Source: Effrenium voratum
Lineage: Eukaryota > Sar > Dinophyceae > Suessiales > Symbiodiniaceae
Assembly (NCBI GenBank): GCA_963377175.1
Contig: CAUJNA010003315.1
Span: 1-64,000 of the forward strand
Direction of reading: 5' to 3'
DNA: 64,000 nucleotides
The notes below the pieces were generated by a model that had not been told where the DNA came from, made no database searches, and was given only the letters and a program-made list of their open reading frames with translations. Positions 45,362 through 54,675 of the stretch are shown piece by piece (the stretch's first letter is position 1; every line of letters begins with the position of its first letter). The translations under genes and the position numbers were made by a program.

Positions 45362-45515
45362 CAGACAGAGAGAGATAGAGACAGAGAGAGGGAGATTGAG
45401 GAGAGAGAGGCTTGGGGGGATGGGGAGGATGGGGAACAAAGGGAGGGAGAGAGGACGACAGAACACACGGGGGAGGAGACAAGAGAGAGAGGAAGAAGGA
45501 GAAAAGGGAGACGAA
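45005..45515. repeat. GA-rich microsatellite
   Basis: (GA)n with AGACAGAG interruptions on both sides of a truncated family A element. Confidence 0.95.
45228..45282. mobile_element. MITE-like family A, 3'-truncated (A7), inside GA tract
   Basis: CTAGGTCCTCCAGTAGAGAG, GGTTACGTAGAACAAGGGTA, CTTTTTTCTGTAG, then an abrupt end. Purine repeat resumes after it. Confidence 0.7.
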
Positions 45516-45667
45516 AACTAGTTCCAACTAGTTCCAACTAACTTGTGGTTTCCTTTCAGGGAATCCCAAAAACTGTTCATTCCATGTCTCCTTCCCTACC
45601 GATTTCGCACCTGTCGCAAGAAAACTTATCCCTCAGTTCATTCCATGTCTCATTCTTTCCCTTGTAG

Positions 45668-45845
45668 GACATCCCCTTCCGGTTCATCGGGTGTTCGGTC
45701 TTCGGGGTTCGCGCCCAGGTGCCACCGCCAACAAGAGCACCGGGAAGGCGATCTTCAAGTCCAAGCCCGCCGACTCCGACACGATGATGTCCTGGACCCG
45801 GAACCGCCCGCCAGCCATAGCTCCCCCAGCCAGCGGCTGCTACCC
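45668..45845 (+). CDS. Candidate exon, unknown protein
   Basis: The acceptor TTCTTTCCCTTGTAG precedes a frame with strong GC3: TANKSTGKAIFKSKPADSDT then MMSWTRNRPPAIAPP. The minus strand is also open (FRVQDIIVSESAGLDLKIAF), but only the plus strand has a pyrimidine-tract acceptor. No domain recognised. Confidence 0.35.
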
Positions 45846-46433
45846 ATAGCTACCCATAGCTCCCCACCCCAATTCTCTTTACAGCCGGTTCTCCGACGTT
45901 CGGAAACCCATATTTCTGCCAACAAAAAAACTCACTTTTGTTTTTCCCCCAGCCGGTTTTCTGACGTTTGGAAACCAATTTTCTGGTAAAACCCCATTTG
46001 TGTATGAACACCTGGCCTGCTAGTGACTGGCAACTGGAAGCACTGGGCCTGGGGTTGAACGGGCAAGTTATGGAATAAAGTTTGTTCAGATGCCTTTGGA
46101 CAAAGTCAGCCAAGGGGAAGCAGCCCCTGACTATTGAAATGAAAAAACAAACAACAAAACAGAACCTGCTTTTAAGAACACAAAAGTGGACATCCGAGAG
46201 TTTGGGGGCTCCATGGGCATTGCTTTGCTTCTCGCCTTTTGGTTGCCACGTAGGCTTAAATCCGTTGGTTTCCCAAGGGGAAACCAATACATCGGGCATC
46301 CAATCGAAAAAGAATCGGTGTCGGGGGTTGACCATGGAAGCCACGAAAAGGCTCATAGCTCCAATGAACTAAAACAAGTTGCGGGAGAATCAGATGTCAA
46401 AATCCCCATGTTTCGCCCGCATTCTTTCCAGTA
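45846..46433. other. No supported gene
   Basis: Short frames and a small duplication near 45880-45990 (GCCGGTTCTCCGACGTTCGG and GCCGGTTTTCTGACGTTTGG). Confidence 0.3.
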
Positions 46434-46500
46434 CCTCCATTTGCTTAAATCCCCTTTACATCCAACAAGGGAATAAGTGCTTTCTTGAGCAAATGGAAGG
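46434..46500. mobile_element. MITE-like family C, short copy (C5)
   Basis: CCTCCATTTGCTTAAATCCC and CTTTCTTGAGCAAATGGAAGG are a good inverted repeat around a shortened 30-bp interior (CAACAAGGGAATAA). TA precedes it and ATA follows. Confidence 0.7.
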
Positions 46501-46870
46501 ATAAATAAATTGCACAAACGGTTTGTTCTTTTCGAGGTGGTAGCACCTCGCGCGCTTCCACTGGAACAAGGTAAAAGAGTGGCCTCTTGACAGGGGCCTG
46601 GCTATCCCGAGGGCTCGCCCTGCCACTTGAAAAGCCGGTGACTTGGAAATTGATTCCACTGGGCGCTGTTTCTGAAAAACGAAATCTGTACATCACCTTT
46701 TGAGCCTTTGAGTCCCAAGCTCGAGCCCTGAAAAGGGGCAACCCGCAAGCCGCCAAATCATAGCAGCAGTTTCCTCTTGAAACCAAGATCCAAACCAAAC
46801 GACCAAACAGGAGCAAGAAAGCTGCTGCAAGGCAAGGTGACATCTTGTCAGGGAAAACAGCCAAGGATAC
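46501..46870. other. No supported gene
   Basis: No coding or repeat feature recognised. Confidence 0.3.
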
Positions 46871-46945
46871 CCATGTGGCTGTGAGTCAAAACCAATGGTA
46901 CCATTTTAGGGTAGGTGCGCCACCCATTTTAGTCTGTTTTAGTGG
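46871..46945. mobile_element. MITE-like family E, partial copy (E3)
   Basis: CATGTGGCTGTGAGTCAAAA, CAATGGTACCATTTTAGG, CCACCCATTTTAG. Termini degraded. Confidence 0.45.
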
Positions 46946-47094
46946 GGATTGGGATGTTCACTGGGGGTACGAGCTTTTGACCCATGGCCATGTCTGACCC
47001 GACAGACTTGGATGTTCAGCCGCTCCCGTGGGACAAGAACGGTACTCACTTTCGGAATTCGGCTGATTTTGCGCTGGAAAGGTTTCCCTTCTGA

Positions 47095-47190
47095 TTGGTT
47101 GCTGTTGACCCCTCTGCAAAAAGTTTAGCTGTTTGTGGGTTCAGTGGAAGCCCGTTAAGGTCTAAAGATCCAAACCAATAGCAGTCAAGT
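47095..47190. mobile_element. MITE-like element, family B (copy B5)
   Basis: TTGGTTGCTGTTGACCCCTC at the left and CCAATAGCAGTCAAG at the right. Interior shortened. Confidence 0.7.
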
Positions 47191-47212
47191 TTGGTGATTC
47201 AGAAATTATGTA

Positions 47213-47335
47213 CCTTCCATTTGCTTCAGGCCCTTGGAAAAAGAGACAATATGTCCAGTAGTGATAGACTCCCTTTAAAACCAACAAGGGAAAATAAATG
47301 AATAAACAAAAAACATATTCTTCATTTCTACCAAA
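47213..47335. mobile_element. MITE-like family C (copy C6, 3' end diverged)
   Basis: CCTTCCATTTGCTTCAGGCC, TCCAGTAGTGATAGACTCCC, AAAACCAACAAGGG. The right inverted repeat is not clear. Confidence 0.6.
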
Positions 47336-47476
47336 AATAGCATTTCAGCAAATGACAGGTGTATTAGCACCCAGAAATCTTAAACTGCGACACCGTTTTG
47401 GAGCCGTGAACATGGATGGTCACCAACATCATAGGTCACCTCGCAAAAGACGGTGTGACCTCTCACAGAGGAACGA

Positions 47477-47590
47477 CCCTCCATTTGCTGAAGTCCCCCA
47501 TGAAACAAAAATGTTTCCAGTCGTGACAGATTCCGCTTAAAAACCACGGGGGTAAATGGAACTGAGTCTTAACTTAAGCAAATGGAAGGG
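47477..47590. mobile_element. MITE-like element, family C (copy C7, best ends)
   Basis: CCCTCCATTTGCTGAAGTCC and ACTTAAGCAAATGGAAGGG are clear inverted repeats, 114 bp. It provides the 3' tail of the adjoining minus-strand frame at 47591-47770. Confidence 0.8.
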
Positions 47591-47770
47591 GAGTCGAACA
47601 AGATTTGAAAGGTCGCCCATTGAGTGGGACCGGTGCGGTGCTGCTTCCTCGGTCCTTCTGATCCACCACTGAAATGCTGCCATCCCGGCTCCGGCACAGC
47701 AGGCGGTAGTCATACTTGCCTGGCGCGTGCGGACCCGAGCCCCCACCATTCACTCGCCCAAAGGATCGCA
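47591..47770 (-). CDS. Candidate exon, unknown protein
   Basis: The minus-strand frame reads PGKYDYRLLCRSRDGSISVV and then DQKDRGSSTAPVPLNGRP, with good codon bias. The frame runs into MITE C7, which supplies the stop. It belongs with the other minus-strand candidates at 48.2-49.5 kb. No domain assigned. Confidence 0.4.
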
Positions 47771-48054
47771 TCCTTTGAACTTCAGAAACATAACTCCAGA
47801 CCATCAGAACCGAATGGATTGGCAAAGGTGACTACCGTTGCCCCTTAGCCACCTTTTGGGCCTGACAAACACATAGGCCAACATGGATAACTAACTTTTT
47901 CAAAGGTCCGTCTATGACAACTGAGCTACAAAGCGGCTGGTTCTGCGATTTGATGGGTGTGGCTGTGACACCCAAACAAATCCAATGCTTCTTAGACTGT
48001 ACCAGGAACAGTCTATGGGCGGCTAGTTTTTTGTTTCTTCTTTTTTTTTAACTT

Positions 48055-48160
48055 GATTGCTATCGACCCCTCTTGCAAAAAAAACACTTCTTGTGGGTCC
48101 AATGGAACATCCCAGCTGTTTCAACCCAAAACTTGTCCAAAGATCCAACCAAATAGCCAC
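48055..48160. mobile_element. MITE-like family B (copy B6)
   Basis: GATTGCTATCGACCCCTCTT, GTGGGTCCAATGGAACATCC, GTCCAAAGATCCAACC. Close to B2. Confidence 0.55.
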
Positions 48161-48189
48161 AAAGTACAAAGCCTAGTTGCATGACTCAC

Positions 48190-48305
48190 CTGCCGCCTTG
48201 GGCGCGGGTTGGAGGGACACATCTGCTTGGGATTTGCTCCGGAAAATCTGGACCCAACGAGCCACAGGCATGAACCAAGTGAGCCCGGGAAGGCGAATCA
48301 TTGAC
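48190..48305 (-). CDS. Candidate exon with consensus donor
   Basis: 116 bp on the minus strand from acceptor GGGGCACAAG to GCGGCAG/GTGAGT, a perfect donor. The peptide reads VNDSPSRAHLVHACGSLGPD and then FPEQIPSRCVPPTRAQGG. No domain recognised. It is likely part of the minus-strand gene at 47.6-49.5 kb. Confidence 0.45.
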
Positions 48306-48685
48306 CTTGTGCCCCAGGAAATCCCCGGAGAGGCGACAAAACCAAGGGGAAGCCAGAGCCCAGAGCCCATCCGATGCATCGAGTTTAGAGCCTAAAGAAA
48401 GATGAGCTTGCGCATTGACAATTTAATGCTGGCAATGAACAACAGTCATGACAGCCTAACAGGTCGGCAACTACACGATTATCTTCATGACTGGCAAAAA
48501 AGGACACAACAACAACACGCAAGCAAGCAACTCACAAACAACAACAAGTCAACAGCACAAGTTAACCACAAACAGAAAAAAACACGGAAACGACCCAACA
48601 TACAACACATGTACTGCTGAGTACTGACGTAGAAAAAAGCAACAAGAGAACCACACATATCCCAGAAACGAGCACCGGGCGGCCC

Positions 48686-48817
48686 CAAAGACCCGGATCG
48701 CTCGCTGTTCGGCTCGCGCGGAATCCGGGCGCGGCCTGGGGGCACCATGGAGTCCGTGTATCCATACTCGTGGCCGCTGTAGGGCTTCGCCAAAAGCTGG
48801 GGGTTCTGCATGTTGTC
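48686..48817 (-). CDS. Candidate exon, unknown protein
   Basis: The acceptor AAATGCCTAG is followed by DNMQNPQLLAKPYSGHEYGY and TDSMVPPGRARIPREPNSER, with strong GC3. Donor candidates include CCGCCCG/GTGCTC. No domain recognised. Confidence 0.45.
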
Positions 48818-48844
48818 CTAGGCATTTTCAGGCTTTGGCTGCAC

Positions 48845-48950
48845 AAATGGGTGTGGCTCAAATTTCGAGAGCTGGGCTTACGCAGGTTTCAGCCTTTGGC
48901 TCCATATACCAAGGGGCCATTGTGGTACCTGTTTTTGAGCCACAGCCATG
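48845..48950. mobile_element. MITE-like element, family E (copy E2)
   Basis: AATGGGTGTGGCTCAAATTT at the left and TTTTTGAGCCACAGCCAT at the right. The interior is the reverse complement of E1. Confidence 0.7.
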
Positions 48951-49397
48951 TTTCCCTCAGATGCCCAGTGGATTTCCGTGGGAAAAAAATAATCGGCATC
49001 CTTTTGTCTGGTTGGTTGATTTTACAGGAATTGGAACCCTTTCCCCAGAAAGAAGAAGAAGAGGAAAAACGGGCACCACTGAGCAACTGAGTTTAAAACA
49101 TCACCCCAAGGGATACTGGCCTTTCATGGTTGCCAAAAAGCTGATGATGTTTTAAACCACCGAAAAAAAGGCACATATAGAAACCCCTGGTTCGGGTGAC
49201 CATAGAAACCACCAAAACACTGACCGTTGCCAGAAACCCCTGCTCAACGCAGTGAGAGTCAAGGGTCACAAAGCTGGTTCTTCCTTGGAACCCGGTTCAT
49301 CAAAAGGACTTCGCCCCGCAAATGGTCGCTTTTTTGGGCTCCGTGATACACACACACACACACGCACATGGCCACCCGTGGTTCTAGCTCTTGTTTC

Positions 49398-49500
49398 TTA
49401 GGCGGAGTCTACGCGCAGTCGAGTCTCATAAGTCGCGATCTCCTCATAGTTGCTGGTGCCCGCCGGCTTGCGCTCGATGATGTAGCCCACCTCCCGATGA
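49398..49500 (-). CDS. Candidate exon, fibronectin type III-like strand pair
   Basis: The minus-strand frame reads REVGYIIERKPAGTSNYEEI and then ATYETRLRVDSA. The pattern GYxIERK..G...YEEIAT....L.V is that of the C, C' and E strands of a fibronectin III domain, an adhesion/recognition module. The frame ends in TAA at 49398, so the exon must end just before if the domain continues. It is part of a run of minus-strand candidates. Confidence 0.45.
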
Positions 49501-49681
49501 CACGTCGGTTGGGCGTTTCTGGCAGCATTTGGTCGGCTTCCTGCTGGCTTCCGTCTCCAACTAAATAGGGGAAACTGGACACCAGAAGAACAGAAGAACC
49601 ATGACCCACTGGCCATGGGACATCTGAGGTGTGTCCCTTTCATGTTTTTTCAGGGCACCCCTTGTTTTTCGTGGTTTTACA

Positions 49682-49811
49682 CTAGGTCCTCCAGTAGATT
49701 CCAGTAGAGAGGTTTGAATAATTGTGCCCCTTTTGCTGTCGTATATTTTTAGTAGGGGGTGTCCCTCCCCCCAACAAGGGGTAGAGAATGGCACCTAGCT
49801 GGGGGACCGAG
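49682..49811. mobile_element. MITE-like element, family A (copy A8)
   Basis: It starts CTAGGTCCTCCAGTAG, with a 10-bp duplication of CCAGTAGA(TT) inside the left end, and ends CTGGGGGACCGAG. Confidence 0.75.
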
Positions 49812-50377
49812 TAAGGGTTGAACCAAACAAGTGGAAAAACCGCCGCCTTCTGTAGAGAGAAAACCTCAAAAAAAAAGAGCTTCGGGCCTTGGTGCCCGGC
49901 ACGCCGCCAGCCCATGCCAGCTGCACGTCCTACGATTTGTGCCGAGTGTTTGAGACCGGGTGTTGCCCTCTTCAGGGACCCAGGAAGAAAAGGTCCTTGG
50001 ATTTGACTCAAAGGGGCGCGTCAGCTTGTGTTTGCTTTGGATTTGGGTACCCCCGAAAATCGTGGTTGTCCTTTTAGTCCTTGAAAACCACCAACGAAGT
50101 TACTGAGCGGCACACTCCAAAAGGAACCCGCAAAATGAGTGGGCGTTCCTTTCGGCATTTGTCTCAAAGCCAACCTAAAAAAAGGATAGCCTCAAACACG
50201 GGCCAAAGCATTTTCAGCTTCCCATGGCGAGCTGTGAACCTGCGAGCATACCCAACACCAAGGAGGGCTATGCTCCCGGAACCCTTTTCTTGTGGCTTCT
50301 TGCGGACCCTCGAGCCCCACATGGTCCAGAAAAAGGAAAAAAAAAAACGCCCCAGGAAGAAGGCAGTTGGTTCCTAG
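49812..50377. other. No supported gene
   Basis: Short frames on both strands. Nothing recognised. Confidence 0.3.
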
Positions 50378-50496
50378 GTTTGGCTGAAGTCATGACCGAT
50401 CACCGAAAGGTCCGGAACATGATCCATGTGATGTCCCCTTTTCGGCCAGTTTGGTACATTGATGAGTTTCATTGGAGCCAGCTTGGTTCCAAGCAG
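50378..50496 (+). CDS. Candidate exon, unknown protein, good splice sites
   Basis: 119 bp from acceptor GTTGGTTCCTAG to AAGCAG/GTTCAA. The peptide reads LAEVMTDHRKVRNMIHVMSP and FRPVWYIDEFHWSQLGSKQ. The first residues recall the N-terminus of elongation factor 2, but the following GTP-binding loop is absent, so that name is not applied. Confidence 0.45.
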
Positions 50497-50681
50497 GTTC
50501 AAGTGCCAATCCAGGGCTGACACGGCCTTCGAAGCCGCGATCCGGCCAAGCAACAAACGACTTCTTGGCTGCCTGGGCTGAACTGAGAAAGCCTGGTGGG
50601 CTCTCCGTTCTATCCCATGCCAAAACAATAACACCACTACACCAACCAAAAACCTAAACACCTAAAGAGCCGGCTGGCAAC

Positions 50682-50792
50682 ATGGAGTTCACAGTTTCAC
50701 AGCTCGAAAGGGCCGTGGACTCACTCGCAGTGATTGGCCCTGGCAAAATGTGGGCCATTGGGGCCTTGGCTTATGCCAAAATGATCTTTTGA
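50682..50792 (+). CDS. Short open frame of 36 codons
   Basis: ATG at 50682 to TGA at 50792: MEFTVSQLERAVDSLAVIGP and then GKMWAIGALAYAKMIF. It reads like coding sequence and could be an exon of the plus-strand gene suggested by 50378-50496. It lies about 100 bp from the retrotransposon boundary. Confidence 0.3.
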   Translation: MEFTVSQLERAVDSLAVIGPGKMWAIGALAYAKMIF

Positions 50793-50893
50793 AGGGTCAC
50801 CGACCTGCTGGATAAAAGGGCCCAGGCGTGCTGGAAATGAAAATTGTCAGATGCCTCAATGCTCTTTCTCTTTATTCACTGTTCTTGGTATGC

Positions 50894-51055
50894 ATAGAAC
50901 AGGTTAAACAACCGGGAAGGGTCACCAATGAACCCTGTACACAGCGCGCTTTTTCCTTGAGCCATACGCAGTCGTGATGATGAGACTGCGCAAGTGAGAC
51001 ATTCATGCATTGGGGGTTTTACATGGTTGATAAATACATCACGTTGCAAACTACA
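50894..51055 (-). repeat. 3' LTR
   Basis: 162 bp. Read on the minus strand it begins TGTAGTTTGCAACGTGATG and ends TTGTTTAACCTGTTCTAT. It differs from the 5' LTR by one transition (GTCGTG/GTCGTA on plus), one substitution and one base of length in a G-run. The last shared base is followed by GCA here and AGG at the other copy. Confidence 0.92.
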
Positions 51056-51062
51056 CCCCCCG
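51056..51062 (-). promoter_or_regulatory. Polypurine tract
   Basis: On the minus strand CGGGGGG lies immediately before the TGTAG start of the 3' LTR. This is the expected site for plus-strand DNA priming during reverse transcription. Confidence 0.75.
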
Positions 51063-51337
51063 TGCCCGAATGTGAAACAGGAGGACAAATGAAAGGGATG
51101 AAACAACCAACGAAACCCGATCGGCATGAAGTCCTTTTGCAGTACACAAGCACTTGGATTCGAGCAACTGGCAGTTAAGGTCTTCCGCCTCCACAGACCG
51201 TCGCTCTCGCGAGGCGTGCTCATGCACTGTACATTGATCCTCGGCCAACATGGATTGAGAAATATAATGAATATTGAATTTGAAGTGTAATTGGATGTCA
51301 GCCGAAGATTGAAAAGATTGATGAAGAGATCGCTCAT

Positions 51338-53098
51338 TCATCGCCAATCCCAATTGCGGGAGCTCTTCCACGGGCGCTGATCATCAGACCACCACGAGTC
51401 CCAGGATTGGCCCCAGCTTCCCCAGTACGATTGGCTCCATTGACGATCTTGCCATTGGCCACCGGTCTCCCGGAGCTGCGGAATGGGCTTGCGCGTCACA
51501 CCGACAACTGCAGGGAGCGGAGTGACCCGTCCAGGGATTTGGACGCCGGGGATCTCCTCTTCGACGAAGCAAAGCAACTCAACCAATACCATTTCGGGGT
51601 CTCCCACAGACGAGAAATCCCGAGTCCAGCCCATCACGGGGTAGCGGTTGCTCTTGTCAAGGCTTCCATACAACGCGGCAAATTGTTCTGGTTCCAAAAA
51701 TCTGCCACCATGCACCACATACACGTCTTTCGGATCAACCTCCTGCACGTCCTCTGTTGGCGGCACCAGCGTTAGCCGTGCGTGATATTTCGGCACAGCA
51801 ACGCTTCCTTGGATCATTTCCTTTGTTCTCACGAAACTCGGAATAATGCATCGTGCCACCTTCTCGATAAACTCGAGGGCGGACGGCGTCAGGTCTCCCC
51901 GCGCGGCAGTGTAGGCGTAGAAGGGGTCGTTGATCAGCCTCTCGTACAACGTGGTGTACTCCTTGTTGCGAAGAACTGCTTTCTTGGCGATGTCCTTCAT
52001 GATCCCGAGGCCCCCTCTTGCGCTTCGATACCCTCGCGCATCCTTCCGCTGAGTCAAAATCTGAGCCTCCACCTGGTCCATGGAAAGCGGCACGCCCAAG
52101 CTGTTGGCCATCTCCTGCAATCGGACGACCCTGGCTATTTTCTTGATATCTGGCATGCGCTCCATAAGATGGTCACACTGGTAACAGTTGATGGTGCCGA
52201 CCGGGATGAGGATTTTGCAGCGCGGGCACTCAACGTCGGGGATGTGCATGACCTCCGCGAAGCGCCAATTGGTCGACTTCTGCCTGTTGGGATCCAGGTC
52301 CTGCCACAAACCACTCCGGCCTCGGGTTTCCCCGGGCTGCTGCTTCACAGCTCGGGCCCAGTTTCTGTAGAGGCCATAGCGGGCGGTCTCGAATTCAAGC
52401 GCGACCTGCTCCTCTTTCGGGAGGTTCTCGTCGTAAACGTCCCTGACCTTCGTCACATTGCCAATGCGGTGGGGCCGCATCATGTCGCGGCACGCTGTCG
52501 GGGCCCACTGTTTGTAATAGAGCTTACACTCCTTGTCGGCCTTCGCCATGAACGATTCCAGCACTGGGGTCCCGACAACGCCCTTCTGGGTCTCTTCCCG
52601 ATACTTCTTGATGCTGTCCTGGAAATTCCGTCTGACGCTGACATACATCCGGTTGGACCAGATAAACTTTGCACATTCAGCGTCATAGGCGTAAATGAGG
52701 ACCTTGTTCGTGATCCACTCCTCCGTCACCAGGGCTTCCCCGTCTCCGGGTGCGTACAGCCGACATCCCAATTGGATCAACATCTCCACATCGACGGCGA
52801 TGTTGATGGGTCGGTCAGCACGCGCAGCCCCCGCCTTCCGGCCATGCCTGTCCCAAGCAGGCACTACCGTTAGGTAGGCGTGACCACGTTGCCGGTCTCC
52901 CATTCCGCCCGGAAAGATGCCCATGTAGATGATGTCAAAGAAATTCTGCATGTTGCACGTGTGGTAGGCGATTTTGGGCAGCGCCTTTCGGCGTGCGTCC
53001 GCAAAATCTTTGCAGAAGCCCGGTCGCACACCCTTCTTTGCGTGCTCAATGGTGTAATTGACATCCATTGCAATGGGATCTCCAGGAATATTAATCAA
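51338..53098 (-). pseudogene. Accessory region: RNA 2'-phosphotransferase-like C-half, zinc ribbon, W-rich tail
   Basis: 586 codons to a TGA at 51338. Residues 40-140 continue a Tpt1/KptA fold begun in the previous segment: KIAYHTCNMQNFFDIIYMGI aligns with the LYHGT...I...G segment, and INIAVDVEMLIQLGCRLYAP with the +L.VD...+...G...Y strand pair. In the known family this fold transfers a 2'-phosphate from RNA to NAD. Cys291, 294, 305 and 308 form a CxxC-x10-CxxC zinc ribbon. The last 40 residues are rich in Trp, Gln and Ser. The start shown is the frame entry. The coding sequence continues from 53091-53748 through a one-base shift at about 53095. Confidence 0.6.
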
Positions 53099-53748
53099 AG
53101 CCGCTGGCCTCGGTCACCCAATCGTTGTGGCCGGTGAACGCGCGAATGCGTAGCGGCATGAAACTGAGCCCGTTCCATTGCTGCCCGGCCGGCGCGTACT
53201 CGACATAGACCTCGAACCGATTCGATGTGGACGTGGCCTGAAGAAGAGTGTATTGGGTGCAGTTCCAGTCATATCGACGTTGGATCCATTTGGCGACGGC
53301 TGCGTAGTCGAAGGAGTTGTCCTTGAGATTGATCTCAGGGATGGATCTCGTCGCATGTTCGTGGGCATGTCCTCGAACCAAATACGACACCTTCTTGCTC
53401 AAGAACGTCCTTCTGCCATAGTTCTGGATCTGGGGAATCTTGATTCCTGAGTATTTGATCCACTCCCTCTTGGGTTCATCAGCCTGGCCACGGGTCTCCC
53501 CGGGCTTTCCAGCAGCTTTGGAAACTGCCTTCGCCTTGGGGATGATCTCCGGGCCACGGATCTCTCTGGGCTGAGTCTTGCTGGTCCCAGCCACGGACGC
53601 CTGATCACTGGATGAGGCAGCCTGCTTTGGCATTGCTTTCACCTTTGGTGTCGCAGCACTGAGAGCTGCAGTCATTTTGTTATGACTTTTCCGCTTGGAA
53701 GTGAGGATGAGCTTGATTTGGCCGTCCTCACCAATGTCATTCGGATCA
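53091..53748 (-). pseudogene. Accessory region: linker and RNA 2'-phosphotransferase-like N-half
   Basis: The frame joins the preceding SGNH segment at about 53748 (SDPNDIGEDGQIKL follows on) and ends at TAA 53091. From the ATG at 53675, residues 1-90 are a low-complexity A/K/P linker. Residues 93-130, SKKVSYLVRGHAHE onward, align with the SK.LSYLLRH start of Tpt1/KptA. Residues 177-184 IRAFTGHN align with IRANQGHS. The catalytic LRH reads VRG-H, so phosphotransferase activity is doubtful even in an intact copy. It could instead be an RNA- or NAD-binding derivative. Confidence 0.6.
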
Positions 53749-54675
53749 CTGAGAGCCAGGTGGCAGGTCGAAGCTGATCAGATCCTCCTCATCCGAAGAA
53801 GAAGACCAATCGATCACATCGTTGAGGCCGCTGACGGTCGCCGCGTGAATGTCGGGTTGCATCATCTGTAAGATTTTTGCTTCCTCCTTGACGGTGTCAA
53901 GGGGGTAGAGGGGGTTTGCCTCCTTTTCAGTCTCCAGGAAGATCTCGCGCTTCGGCTCTTGCGCGGCGATTTCGTTGATCGCCTCCAACTCCCTCTCACG
54001 GACCTCATTGTCGAAAGGGTCCTCAGGGTTCTTTGCAATTGCCGGACCGCCAGTTTCCTGGGGTGTAGCGCCAACGATCGGGATGGATGTGTCAATGTTC
54101 ATGTATTCCCTTTCGAGGCGGTACCAATTCATGGCCATCTCAAAGCGGTTGATCTGGCCAATGCAGTACCCGAGCTTGGCAGCAGCTACAAAATAACTAA
54201 TGTAGTGCTTCCTGTTCCGCTCATTGTCATCGGTGTGAATGCGGTCAGCTCGAGACGTGTTGGATATGAGAGTCTGGGGGTCTAGGACGGTGATGCCTGC
54301 GGAACCATGCAGCAAACGAGCGTGCCCGTCCATCTGAGTTTTGTAAGATTCACTCAGCCCATAGGTCTCGTAGTCTCTCGGCACGATGAGGACGACCTGA
54401 ACGACATCTTCCCGGAAAGCAATATGGCGAAGTCGATCACGGACAGTCATCACCGCTCGGGCATTCCTTTCGATGATGTCCATTGCCGCTTTCCGCTTTG
54501 CCTCGGAATCAGTGGCCCAGCCCGCTAGGGCGGCGGGGTTGTCGATGTAACCATTGCGAGCGACAACGTCATTCCCGGACCACGAGATAACGATGACATA
54601 TGGCCGGGGCTCAGGCCTTTCGGCGAGCTTGAGCATCGCCCGCTCAGCAGCGTCAAGAGACTCTGATAGCCCTTT
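53746..54675 (-). pseudogene. Accessory region: SGNH-hydrolase-like domain, second half
   Basis: From the ATG at 54636: residues 13-23 YVIVISWSGND carry the GxND block, and residues 131-134 DRIH carry the DxxH block with the catalytic Asp and His. The block-I GDS serine lies in the adjacent frame (54653-55925). The two frames join at a G-run near 54677 (EMTWG then KGLSESLDAAERAM). SGNH enzymes are esterases or lipases; the substrate here is unknown. The C-terminal third is acidic and charged, ending DEEDLISFDLPPGS before a TGA at 53746. The next segment continues in a shifted frame. Confidence 0.65.

Noticed and set aside
50378..50496. Elongation factor 2 identity for the exon block (EVMTDHRKVRNM)
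   Set aside because: The resemblance stops before the GTP-binding AHVDHGKST loop, which is absent.
51782..52873. 363-codon plus-strand frame opposite the accessory region
   Set aside because: Antisense shadow of the 586-codon minus-strand frame, which has recognisable domains.
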